From contig CAZLNE010000029.1 of NCBI GenBank assembly GCA_964560975.1, forward strand, positions 1 to 21,845: DNA of 21,845 bases. Direction: 5' to 3'. The position numbers and the translations under genes are program-made. Shown piece after piece: positions 1-6,681 of the stretch; position 1 is the first letter of the stretch; each line of letters begins with the position of its first letter. The DNA comes from JAAZLA01 sp964560975 (GTDB taxonomy: Bacteria > Spirochaetota > Spirochaetia > Treponematales > Treponemataceae). A model generated the notes under the pieces. It did no database searches. It was not told the origin of the DNA and worked only from the letters and a program-made list of their open reading frames with translations.

Positions 1-89
1 CGAACAGACAATGGGTGGGAGGGGATTTGTCTGCCCGACATTATATATATCGGTAAGTAGTATAAAACCTTGAATACTATTTTGCTTTT

Positions 90-1133
90 TTATTCTTCTC
101 TAATAATTACATCAAATAATAAAGACGCAGTATAATTTCTTCCCTTAAAAGCCTGAATTACCTTAACTAATTCAAAACCATCAAGCACAAACTTTAAAAC
201 ATGTTCACCTTCAGTTATTTTATAAGGCTTTTCAAAGTCTGTGAGTAGAATATCATTAAAATAAAAAGACACACTTTGCGGTATAGAAATATAAAGCAGA
301 GGATCATTCTCATGAAGCTGAATCTGCATTTTTGAAACGTGTCCTTGTTCAATCTTAACCGTTCTCACCTCGTTTCTGTAAAAATCTGAAACAAGTGCTA
401 TATGATGAACACCTGAAGGCAGTAACACTTTTCCATCTGTAAGTACGGCCTGTTTTTCATCTATAAAGATTGTATACTCTTTTTTTTCAGTTGCCTTAGA
501 ATCAAATAGTATCTGATTAGAGGGTTCCTGATTCATAGATTGTATGTGCTGAATAGATGCAGGATCAGGATACAATACAGAAATATCGAGAAGACCTTTG
601 TCAACAATAATCGGTTTAACTTCAATGTCAAACACTGCTTCCAATACTGATACTGGAGTTCCCTTCATCACAAGCTGGAGCCTGAAATAGACATATCCTT
701 CAGAAATATCGACAATAGAAGGAAGAAGCGCTGAATAGGGAGTTTCTTTAAGACCGTGATTTTTTATAAGCGGAACCTGAAGATTATAACTTAACTTTCC
801 CGGAAAGGTATTAAGATAGAGTTTGTCACCGGAATAATCTATCGTAGTTTTTGAAGGACGGGGCTGGACTCCGGTATAAAGAGAATAGGCAACTGCATCT
901 CTATACTCTGCTACAGCCTTTGGAATTTTAATTTCTATTGAAATTCCGCGTAAAAAAACAGGATTACTCGGTAATTTTACTGCCAGCATATCATTTACAG
1001 CTAGACGGACTTTTTGGGAACTAGTTTCATCTGCCATTTCTATAAGAATCGTTTCATGCACGCGAAATGTGTCTTTTGCCGCACAATAAAAAGAGAACAG
1101 TATTAAAATAAAAATAAACAATTTCTTTTTCAC
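90..1133 (-). CDS. secreted PEGA-like domain protein, conserved hypothetical
   Basis: Protein of 347 residues. An N-terminal signal peptide (about residues 1-19, lysines then a hydrophobic run ending in CAA) suggests export to the periplasm. Tyr before the Cys makes a lipobox unlikely. The last third shows two stretches resembling PEGA repeats (about 220-275 and 280-345), each with a beta pattern around 'LPSGVHHIALV' and 'ITEGEHVLKFVLDGFE'. PEGA-type domains are common in surface-associated proteins. The first 200 residues match no family I know. The start is GTG, with AAGGGA placed over the stop of the upstream M23 peptidase gene, which ends only 4 bp away, so translation is probably coupled. 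A partner role with the peptidase is inferred from context only. No enzyme motif is seen. Confidence 0.75.
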   Translation of the reverse strand: MKKKLFIFILILFSFYCAAKDTFRVHETILIEMADETSSQKVRLAVNDMLAVKLPSNPVFLRGISIEIKIPKAVAEYRDAVAYSLYTGVQPRPSKTTIDYSGDKLYLNTFPGKLSYNLQVPLIKNHGLKETPYSALLPSIVDISEGYVYFRLQLVMKGTPVSVLEAVFDIEVKPIIVDKGLLDISVLYPDPASIQHIQSMNQEPSNQILFDSKATEKKEYTIFIDEKQAVLTDGKVLLPSGVHHIALVSDFYRNEVRTVKIEQGHVSKMQIQLHENDPLLYISIPQSVSFYFNDILLTDFEKPYKITEGEHVLKFVLDGFELVKVIQAFKGRNYTASLLFDVIIREE

Positions 1134-1137
1134 TTAC

Positions 1138-2049
1138 TTATCCCTTAATAATTAATAGAGGATCTACCGTTTTACCGTCTACCCACAGTTCAAAATGCAG
1201 ATGCGCACCTGTCGACAAACCTGTTGACCCAACTTTTCCAATGCTGTCATGGGAAAAAACCAGATCGCCTTGTTTAACCGATATTTCTGATAAATGAGCA
1301 TAAAAACTTCGGGTTGCTGCATCGTGTTTAATAATAACAAAGTATCCATACACCTCAGACCATCCGGTTTGCTCTATTGAACCTGATTTACAAGCAAGAA
1401 CGATTGTACCTTCCGGGGCAGCAAAATCAACACCCTCATGAAATGAATCATTACCGGTTATCGGACTTTTTCGCATTCCATAATCTGATGTTAAAATACC
1501 ATTCGGCAAAGGCAGTTGTAAAGCGGAATCAAGGAAGAAGGCACGTTCTGTTGAGCTTAAACGGGCATTCTGAACGAATGAATACTTACTATTGTCTAGA
1601 GTATAGCATGAATACTCTCCCCCTGCCAAGTATTTTTCTGCTAGAAGAATTTCCAAAGGCGTTTTTGGATCGGAGGGTAAAAAAAGCCCCGGACAGGTTG
1701 GTAAAAGTAAGGTTTTACCGGCAATAGAAGTATCTGTACTGGGCAATCTATTGAGCGTAGCAATAGTTTCATAGGGTAATACACAGCGTGCAGATATAGA
1801 AATCAAGGTATCTGAAGGGAGTGCTTTATATGAAAAAAAAAGGATATCTACAGGCTCTGAACTGCGGGCAAGCTTTTTATAAGAATTTTCTATTTCCTCG
1901 GAGAATTGCTTAAAAAGAATATTTTTCGATGATAATTCGGTAAGAGTTGGAAAGAACTGCTTCTGTGCACATACGGGAACAATGGCAAAGAGCAATAAAA
2001 TTACAAAAAAGGGTTTACTTTCTCTTGTACACAAAGGCTGCAATTCCAT
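1138..2049 (-). CDS. LysM and M23 (LytM-type) peptidase, secreted
   Basis: Probable cell-wall endopeptidase or amidase activator of 303 residues. A signal peptide covers about residues 12-28 (cleavage after VCA). A LysM-like segment at about 68-118 ('SDTLISISARCVLPYETIATLN') should bind peptidoglycan. The C-terminal M23 domain (about 180-300) has a complete zinc-site pattern: H204-x3-D208 in 'FHEGVDFA', H252 in 'YAHL' and H283-x-H285 in 'HLHFE'. With all ligands present it should be active rather than a degenerate EnvC/NlpD-like activator. Its first 35 bp overlap the end of the upstream membrane-protein gene. No strong Shine-Dalgarno site precedes this ATG, so a slightly later start just before the signal peptide is possible. 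It is cotranscribed with the PEGA-like gene downstream. Confidence 0.88.
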   Translation of the reverse strand: MELQPLCTRESKPFFVILLLFAIVPVCAQKQFFPTLTELSSKNILFKQFSEEIENSYKKLARSSEPVDILFFSYKALPSDTLISISARCVLPYETIATLNRLPSTDTSIAGKTLLLPTCPGLFLPSDPKTPLEILLAEKYLAGGEYSCYTLDNSKYSFVQNARLSSTERAFFLDSALQLPLPNGILTSDYGMRKSPITGNDSFHEGVDFAAPEGTIVLACKSGSIEQTGWSEVYGYFVIIKHDAATRSFYAHLSEISVKQGDLVFSHDSIGKVGSTGLSTGAHLHFELWVDGKTVDPLLIIKG

Positions 2050-2449
2050 AAAGAATGAGACCTAACACTAAGGATACGAGACCCCAAAAGCGGTATCCAT
2101 CCAATACAAGAAGAATACATATAACTATTGAACTGAGTACAAGTAATAATAACAAGATAGTCCTAATACTATTCGCCATCTTTATCTTGCGCTCTTCTCT
2201 AGATGAAGAAAGAATGAAAAAGCGGATTTTTTTAATCACTATAAAGGAGATAAAAAATACGGCAATTAAGCCCACAAATAATGAGTATAAGGAAGGATTA
2301 TCTACGGCAAGCTTCCATAATGGAGTTACAACAATCAGGGCAAAAAGAGCACAAAAAGAAAATAAAAGTAATACTTTAAGCAGAAAGGAAAAAACTTTAA
2401 TATAGTTTGATAATAAATTACGTTTTGTCATTACATTAGATTTAAACAT
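2015..2449 (-). CDS. small four-helix membrane protein, unknown function
   Basis: Protein of 144 residues that I do not recognise. Four hydrophobic segments are visible at about 20-43, 54-72, 95-115 and 119-139. The loop between helices 2 and 3 is strongly charged ('SSSREERKIKMANS'), and the tail ends in basic residues, suggesting an inner-membrane protein with a cytoplasmic charged loop. Its 3' end overlaps the start of the M23 peptidase gene by 35 bp, which supports translation of both from one message. No clear ribosome site precedes the ATG at 2449, nor a second ATG at 2431. The ferredoxin terminator lies just upstream, so either read-through or an unseen promoter must drive it. Confidence 0.7.
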   Translation of the reverse strand: MFKSNVMTKRNLLSNYIKVFSFLLKVLLLFSFCALFALIVVTPLWKLAVDNPSLYSLFVGLIAVFFISFIVIKKIRFFILSSSREERKIKMANSIRTILLLLLVLSSIVICILLVLDGYRFWGLVSLVLGLILYGIAAFVYKRK

Positions 2450-2458
2450 GTACTGTTG

Positions 2459-2487
2459 TAAAAAACCGGCAGTATGTTACTACCGGT
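2459..2487 (-). terminator. Rho-independent terminator after the ferredoxin gene
   Basis: Read on the minus strand, a nine-pair stem (ACCGGTAGT with ACTGCCGGT, one G-T pair) closes a loop of five bases and is followed by six T. It lies 8 bp after the ferredoxin stop and 10 bp before the next gene in the same direction, so it should limit transcription into the membrane-protein/M23 genes. Confidence 0.8.
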
Positions 2488-2494
2488 CTATACA

Positions 2495-2665
2495 CTAGTC
2501 CTCGATGATTGCTTCTGTTGGACAGGCTGCTGCACAAGCACCACAGCTGACACAAGTTCCAGCATCAATAACACGTACATTTCCCTGTTCGCTGATAGCA
2601 CCTACTGGGCATTCACCTTCACAAGCACCGCAATTTACACAGGCATCTGTTATTTTGTAAGCCAT
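2495..2665 (-). CDS. 2[4Fe-4S] ferredoxin
   Basis: A 56-residue protein beginning MAYKITDACV. It has two classical CxxCxxCxxxCP cluster motifs: C9, C12, C15, C19-P and C38, C41, C44, C48-P, followed by 'EAIIED'. This is the clostridial-type low-potential ferredoxin that carries electrons for pyruvate:ferredoxin oxidoreductase and hydrogenases in the cytoplasm of anaerobes. The length matches the family (about 55 residues). The ATG is preceded by GAGG at a good distance. A promoter lies about 30-60 bp upstream and a terminator just downstream, so it is probably a single-gene unit. An unrelated reading of the opposite strand across the same bases has no protein-like features. Confidence 0.96.
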   Translation of the reverse strand: MAYKITDACVNCGACEGECPVGAISEQGNVRVIDAGTCVSCGACAAACPTEAIIED

Positions 2666-2697
2666 AATAAAACCTCATAAAATGAATTTGTATGATT

Positions 2698-2726
2698 AAA
2701 ATACCATAGAAAACTGATAAAGACAA
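2698..2726 (-). promoter_or_regulatory. predicted promoter of the ferredoxin gene
   Basis: On the minus strand TTGTCT is followed after exactly 17 bp by TATTTT, about 35 bp upstream of the ferredoxin ATG. Each box matches four of six consensus positions. This is pattern matching only. Confidence 0.45.
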
Positions 2727-2800
2727 GCTTATTAGATAAAATAAGATCTTTTTTTGGGAAATCAGTTGCCCTTACACGCCTCTTGAGGCATAATGTAGAC

Positions 2801-4555
2801 ATGGGTGGAAAGCAGCAATTAATTAAAAAAAATCTTTCGTTTATAAAGGTTTTACCTCAATGGGCACAAGATCTATCATACAAGTACTGTTCCAAAACAG
2901 TAAACATGTATATAGTACACGGCAATATACGCGATTTTTTACCGCATACCATGAATGAGGGAGAATTCTCTTTTAAAAAGATACAAGAGTACATATCTGA
3001 TGTACTTTTTGGCAACGGGGACATAATAGCATACTTCGATCGTTCCAGCGGAGTAACATTTTGTACATCCGACATGGAAAATGAATACCTTGCAATTATG
3101 AAGAGGTTTTTCCCCCATGTTACCCAGGAGCAGCTTTTATCACGAAACCCTCAGGAATCATTTGAATATCTGGAAAAGTATTTTCTTATAAATATTCCGC
3201 AGCAAAAGAGAATTGTTTTTCTTATTGATTATGCAGAAACAGTCGTTCCCTATGAAAACATCGGCGATCTCGATGAAACCGATCGTTTTTGTTTAGTAAC
3301 ACTCAACCGATGGTCTCATGAGCCTATTTTTACACAAGGCGATGTTTCAATTATACTTCTTACAGAAAACCTGACAGATATAAACTCCAGGCTGACATCC
3401 TCACCTTCTGTTGTAAAGGTTAATATTCCCCTGCCAAACAAGGATCTGCGGACCCTTTTTTTAGAGTACCTCCTTGCGCAGGAATTAATGCTCCTCGAAC
3501 GCGGACTAAGCCCCGAAAAAATGGGCTCTCTTTCTGCAGGCCTCAACCTCTGGCATCTTCATCAGCTTGCTACCGAATCCTTTCAAGAGGATGTACCTAT
3601 CAGTCTTGATTTTCTGCGCCATAAAAAGAAAGAAATTATTGAAAAAGAAGGCTCCGGCCTCATAGAGTTTTTAGAAACCGAACACGATCTTTCATTTGTC
3701 TCGGGCCATGAATTTGTAAAAAACAGATTTAAAAATGCATCCCGCGCAATAAAGCAAAACCAGCTTGATGTTCTTCCTATGGGTTACCTTATATCCGGCC
3801 CAATTGGAACAGGAAAAAGCTTTTTAGTAAGCGCCTTTGCCGGTGAAATAGGTATACCGATGGTTCGTTTATGTAATTTTTATGCAAATGGAAACGGAGT
3901 ATCAGAAACTAATCTTGAAAGAGTCTTAAGCATTCTTAAGGCAATGACTCCAGTAGCGGTTATGATCGATGAGGCAGATACCTTTTTAGGAAGCAGAGAA
4001 GATAAAAGGGGCGACGGTTCAGGAAGCCGAATTTTTGCGCAAATTGCATCATTTATGGGAAACACCGATTACCGCGGTAAAATAATCTGGTTTTTAATTA
4101 CCAGCAGACCTGATCTTATTCCTATAGACCTGAAGAGACAAGGAAGGGCCGAAGAACATTTAGCTCTTTTTTATCCGGAGACTGTCGATGAGAAGGTTGA
4201 ACTTTTTGAAACAATGCAGAGAAAGCTCGATATAAAAGTTGAAAAATTTCCCCTGCAGGAAATTTTCAAAAAGGTCAGCTTTGAAATGTCCGGTGCAGAT
4301 ATAGAAGCCGTTCTCGTCCGCTCAAAGATGGAAGCAGCTATGGATCGACGTGTTATTGTAACAAAAAAGGATATAGAACAGACAATAAAAGATTTTATTC
4401 CGCCTGTGTATCCGCATGAAATTGAACTGCAAAATCTTGTAGCAGTTCTGGAGTGTACAAGCCGCGAAATGGTTCCAAAAAAGTTTCAGAATATGGATAG
4501 AACCAAATTAGCATCTGAAATACGCGAATTAAAACAACTACTTGGAAGTTACTAA
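2801..4555 (+). CDS. AAA+ ATPase with long divergent N-terminal half
   Basis: Protein of 584 residues. The C-terminal half is a classic AAA module: Walker A GPIGTGKS at 333-340, Walker B with D390-E391 ('VMIDEAD'), a second region of homology ending in the arginine pair R446/R449 ('LKRQGRAEEH'), and a helical lid with the sensor-2-like 'MSGADIEAVLVRSKME', as in FtsH/Cdc48 relatives. No zinc-protease motif follows, so it is not FtsH. The N-terminal 290 residues include 'RIVFLIDYAETVVP', which looks like a Walker B of a degenerate ATPase fold with no Walker A. Such paired inactive/active organisation recalls Ycf46-like ATPases. The substrate is unknown. An in-frame TTG at 2783 is possible, but the ATG at 2801 with upstream GAGG is preferred. 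deoC follows 26 bp later. Confidence 0.85.
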   Translation: MGGKQQLIKKNLSFIKVLPQWAQDLSYKYCSKTVNMYIVHGNIRDFLPHTMNEGEFSFKKIQEYISDVLFGNGDIIAYFDRSSGVTFCTSDMENEYLAIMKRFFPHVTQEQLLSRNPQESFEYLEKYFLINIPQQKRIVFLIDYAETVVPYENIGDLDETDRFCLVTLNRWSHEPIFTQGDVSIILLTENLTDINSRLTSSPSVVKVNIPLPNKDLRTLFLEYLLAQELMLLERGLSPEKMGSLSAGLNLWHLHQLATESFQEDVPISLDFLRHKKKEIIEKEGSGLIEFLETEHDLSFVSGHEFVKNRFKNASRAIKQNQLDVLPMGYLISGPIGTGKSFLVSAFAGEIGIPMVRLCNFYANGNGVSETNLERVLSILKAMTPVAVMIDEADTFLGSREDKRGDGSGSRIFAQIASFMGNTDYRGKIIWFLITSRPDLIPIDLKRQGRAEEHLALFYPETVDEKVELFETMQRKLDIKVEKFPLQEIFKKVSFEMSGADIEAVLVRSKMEAAMDRRVIVTKKDIEQTIKDFIPPVYPHEIELQNLVAVLECTSREMVPKKFQNMDRTKLASEIRELKQLLGSY

Positions 4556-4581
4556 ATACCAGTTATAAAAAAGGAATTCTC

Positions 4582-5274
4582 ATGACAAAAGAAACATTGG
4601 CACTCATGATAGATCACACTTGTTTAAAAGCTTCGGCAACAAAAAAAGATATTGAAGAACTCTGCAGCCAGGCAAAGGATCAAAAATTTGCGTCTGTTTG
4701 TGTAAACTCAGCAAGGGTCACACAGGCCTATGCAATTCTTTCAGAAACACAGGTTAAGGTGTGTACGGTTGTTGGATTTCCTTTGGGTGCTCAAAGCACA
4801 GCTGCTAAGGTATTTGAAGCAGTACACGCCATACAATCAGGCGCACTAGAAATTGATATGGTCATTTCTGTCGGTCACGTGAAAGACAAAGACTGGGACT
4901 ATGTAGAGCACGATATTCTGTCTGTTGTTAAAGCTAGTAAAGAAGAAGCCAATAAAAAACATCATGATTGCCTGGTTAAGGTCATACTTGAAACATGCCT
5001 TCTTAGCGATGATGAAATTGTTCAGGTTTGCCTTCTTGCTAAAAAAGCAGGTGCCGATTTTGTTAAAACATCAACAGGATTCAGCTTAGGCGGAGCAACA
5101 GCAGAACATGTACATCTTATGAGAAAAACAGTGGGAGAAGCAATGGGCGTAAAAGCTTCCGGCGGTATAAGAGATTTTGATACTGCTTTAAAAATGATAC
5201 ATGCTGGAGCAAACCGTTTAGGTCTGTCATCCAGCATGGAAGTAATAGCACAATTTTTATCTGTTAAAAAATAA
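4582..5274 (+). CDS. deoC: deoxyribose-phosphate aldolase
   Basis: Cleaves 2-deoxyribose-5-phosphate to glyceraldehyde-3-phosphate and acetaldehyde in cytoplasmic nucleoside salvage. The 230-residue length is typical for the short bacterial DeoC group. Conserved sites are visible: 'CTVVGFPLGA' near 61-70, D92 in 'LEIDMVISVG', the Schiff-base lysine K162 in 'FVKTSTGF', and K191 in 'VKASGGIRDF', which helps proton relay. The phosphate-binding end 'NRLGLSSS' is present. AAGGA precedes the ATG. It follows the AAA ATPase gene by 26 bp and probably shares its transcript. It ends 2 bp from the convergent H1-like gene, and I see no hairpin terminator there. Confidence 0.97.
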   Translation: MTKETLALMIDHTCLKASATKKDIEELCSQAKDQKFASVCVNSARVTQAYAILSETQVKVCTVVGFPLGAQSTAAKVFEAVHAIQSGALEIDMVISVGHVKDKDWDYVEHDILSVVKASKEEANKKHHDCLVKVILETCLLSDDEIVQVCLLAKKAGADFVKTSTGFSLGGATAEHVHLMRKTVGEAMGVKASGGIRDFDTALKMIHAGANRLGLSSSMEVIAQFLSVKK

Positions 5275-5276
5275 AA

Positions 5277-6611
5277 CTATTTTTTTGTTGTCTTTGTCTT
5301 AGCAGTAGTTTTTGCTGCAGTTTTAGTTACAGTCTTTGCAGCTGTCTTAGCGGGTGCTTTGGCCTTTACAGCAGTCTTTGGTGCTTCTTTTGCAGCTGGC
5401 TTTGCAGCTTTTACCGTTGTTTTAGGTGCAGCTTTTACCGTTGTCTTTGCTGGCGCTTTTGCTTTTACAGCAGTCTTTGGTGCAGCCTTTGTAGTTGTTT
5501 TTGCAGTTTTTACACTTGTCTTTGCCGGTGCCTTTTCCTTAACAGCAGCTTTTGGTGCAACTTTAGCGGGTGTTTTTGATGCTTTTACCGTTGTCTTTGC
5601 TGGTGCTTTTGCAGCGGTCTTTGGCGCGGCCTTCACAGCTGTTTTAGTTGTTTTTGCGCTCGCCTTTGCTGGTGTTTTTGCAGCAGTCTTTGGTGCAGCT
5701 TTAGCAGTTGTCTTTGCTGCCGCTTTTTCCTTTACAGCTGTTTTTGGTGCAGCTTTCACGGCTGTTTTTGTTGTTTTTGCACTAGTCTTGGCTGGTGTTT
5801 TTGCAGCAGTCTTTGGTGCAGCTTTAGCAGTTGTCTTTGCTGCCGCTTTTTCCTTTACAGCTGTTTTTGGTGCAGCTTTCACGGCTGTTTTTGTTGTTTT
5901 TGCACTAGTCTTGGCTGGTGCTTTTGCAGCTGTCTTTGGTGCAGCTTTAGCGGGTGTTTTAACCGCTGTGTTTGCAGCAGGTTTAGCTGCTACCTTCTTT
6001 GTTGTCTTTTTTTCTGTTACATCAGAACTTGACTTTGCTTTCATTTTTCCTGCTCCTTCCTTATTAGGCCAGCTCAATTCTTTTAAAACTTTATCTGCAA
6101 GTATTTCACCCACCTTCTTTGCATCGGTAAGAGGAACATTTGCATTTTGATTGAATGTTTTTTGTAAAATACCGGAGAGAGCCTGCTGAACACCCTCCTT
6201 TGCAAAAACGATAAATGAATAATTCAAACCAGAGGGTTTAAGTACCGTAAAAGATGTCATAACCATTTGCGGTATTTTATTGTACATAATTTTATATTGG
6301 TTCTTACAAGTATGTATATTAAGATCATTAAATCGTAAGGGTATTTGAAATTTAGAAGGCCTTACATAAGGCTCTTGAGCTTTCTGTGTATATGTTGTTG
6401 GTTCTACGAGAATGTATATCTTCTTACCATTTGACTGAAACGTAATTGAATCTCCAGAAGAATAGAAATTCTTTACCTCTGAATATGAGATAATCTCAAT
6501 AATTGAATATGGGGTATCTGTCATAAAAAAACCGGATACAACATAGCCCTCATCTTTTGGAAGCATATTTTCCTTATATGCTGTATATAAATCCATCGCT
6601 TTTACACCCAT
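5277..6611 (-). CDS. two-part protein: novel N-terminal domain plus histone H1-like Lys/Ala/Pro tail
   Basis: Protein of 444 residues with two very different halves. Residues 1-190 look like a folded mixed alpha/beta domain with no family I recognise. From about 190 to the end it is almost only K, A, P, T and V in repeats such as 'AAPKTAVK' and 'KTTAKAAPK', resembling the disordered tail of eukaryotic linker histone H1 and bacterial H1-like proteins. Such tails bind DNA or RNA through charge; nucleoid binding is therefore an inference. The ATG is preceded by AAAGGAG at 7 bp, a strong site. Within the tail a 123-bp unit is duplicated perfectly, so length probably varies between strains. The opposite strand is stop-free here only because of the repeats. 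Confidence 0.85.
   Translation of the reverse strand: MGVKAMDLYTAYKENMLPKDEGYVVSGFFMTDTPYSIIEIISYSEVKNFYSSGDSITFQSNGKKIYILVEPTTYTQKAQEPYVRPSKFQIPLRFNDLNIHTCKNQYKIMYNKIPQMVMTSFTVLKPSGLNYSFIVFAKEGVQQALSGILQKTFNQNANVPLTDAKKVGEILADKVLKELSWPNKEGAGKMKAKSSSDVTEKKTTKKVAAKPAANTAVKTPAKAAPKTAAKAPAKTSAKTTKTAVKAAPKTAVKEKAAAKTTAKAAPKTAAKTPAKTSAKTTKTAVKAAPKTAVKEKAAAKTTAKAAPKTAAKTPAKASAKTTKTAVKAAPKTAAKAPAKTTVKASKTPAKVAPKAAVKEKAPAKTSVKTAKTTTKAAPKTAVKAKAPAKTTVKAAPKTTVKAAKPAAKEAPKTAVKAKAPAKTAAKTVTKTAAKTTAKTKTTKK
5668..5913. repeat. perfect tandem duplication, 2 x 123 bp
   Basis: Bases 5668-5790 and 5791-5913 are identical over all 123 positions. The unit keeps frame (41 codons) and encodes part of the Lys/Ala/Pro tail of the H1-like protein (about residues 233-314). 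Partial, diverged copies of the same pattern flank it on both sides. Identity even at silent positions implies a recent duplication. Confidence 0.95.
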
Positions 6612-6632
6612 TTTTGGCTCCTTTTAATATAT

Positions 6633-6666
6633 AAAAAAAATCACCCACTCACAGTATAGGGGGTGA
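6633..6666 (-). terminator. terminator between the TPR gene and the H1-like gene
   Basis: On the minus strand TCACCC pairs with GGGTGA (6 bp, with a smaller inner ACT/AGT pairing) and is followed by eight T. It should stop read-through from pta-TPR. A TATAAT (6667-6672, minus strand) abuts the left arm. Transcripts started from it would begin near 6660 and lack the TCACCC arm, so they would escape termination. I see no convincing -35 box for it. Confidence 0.6.
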
Positions 6667-6681
6667 ATTATAAAAAAGCAA

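Noticed and set aside
1..41. Possible start of another minus-strand gene (ATG at 39-41 running off the window edge).
   Set aside because: Only 13 codons are visible and no ribosome site precedes it; not supportable.
2474..2680. Plus-strand cysteine- and threonine-rich open frame.
   Set aside because: It is the shadow of the ferredoxin gene on the minus strand, which has both iron-sulfur motifs, a ribosome site and a terminator.
5359..6150. Long open frame opposite the H1-like gene, encoding an Ala/Val/Phe-rich product.
   Set aside because: It is stop-free only because the Lys/Ala/Pro repeats on the other strand use codons without complementary stops; its product is low-complexity and has no ribosome site.
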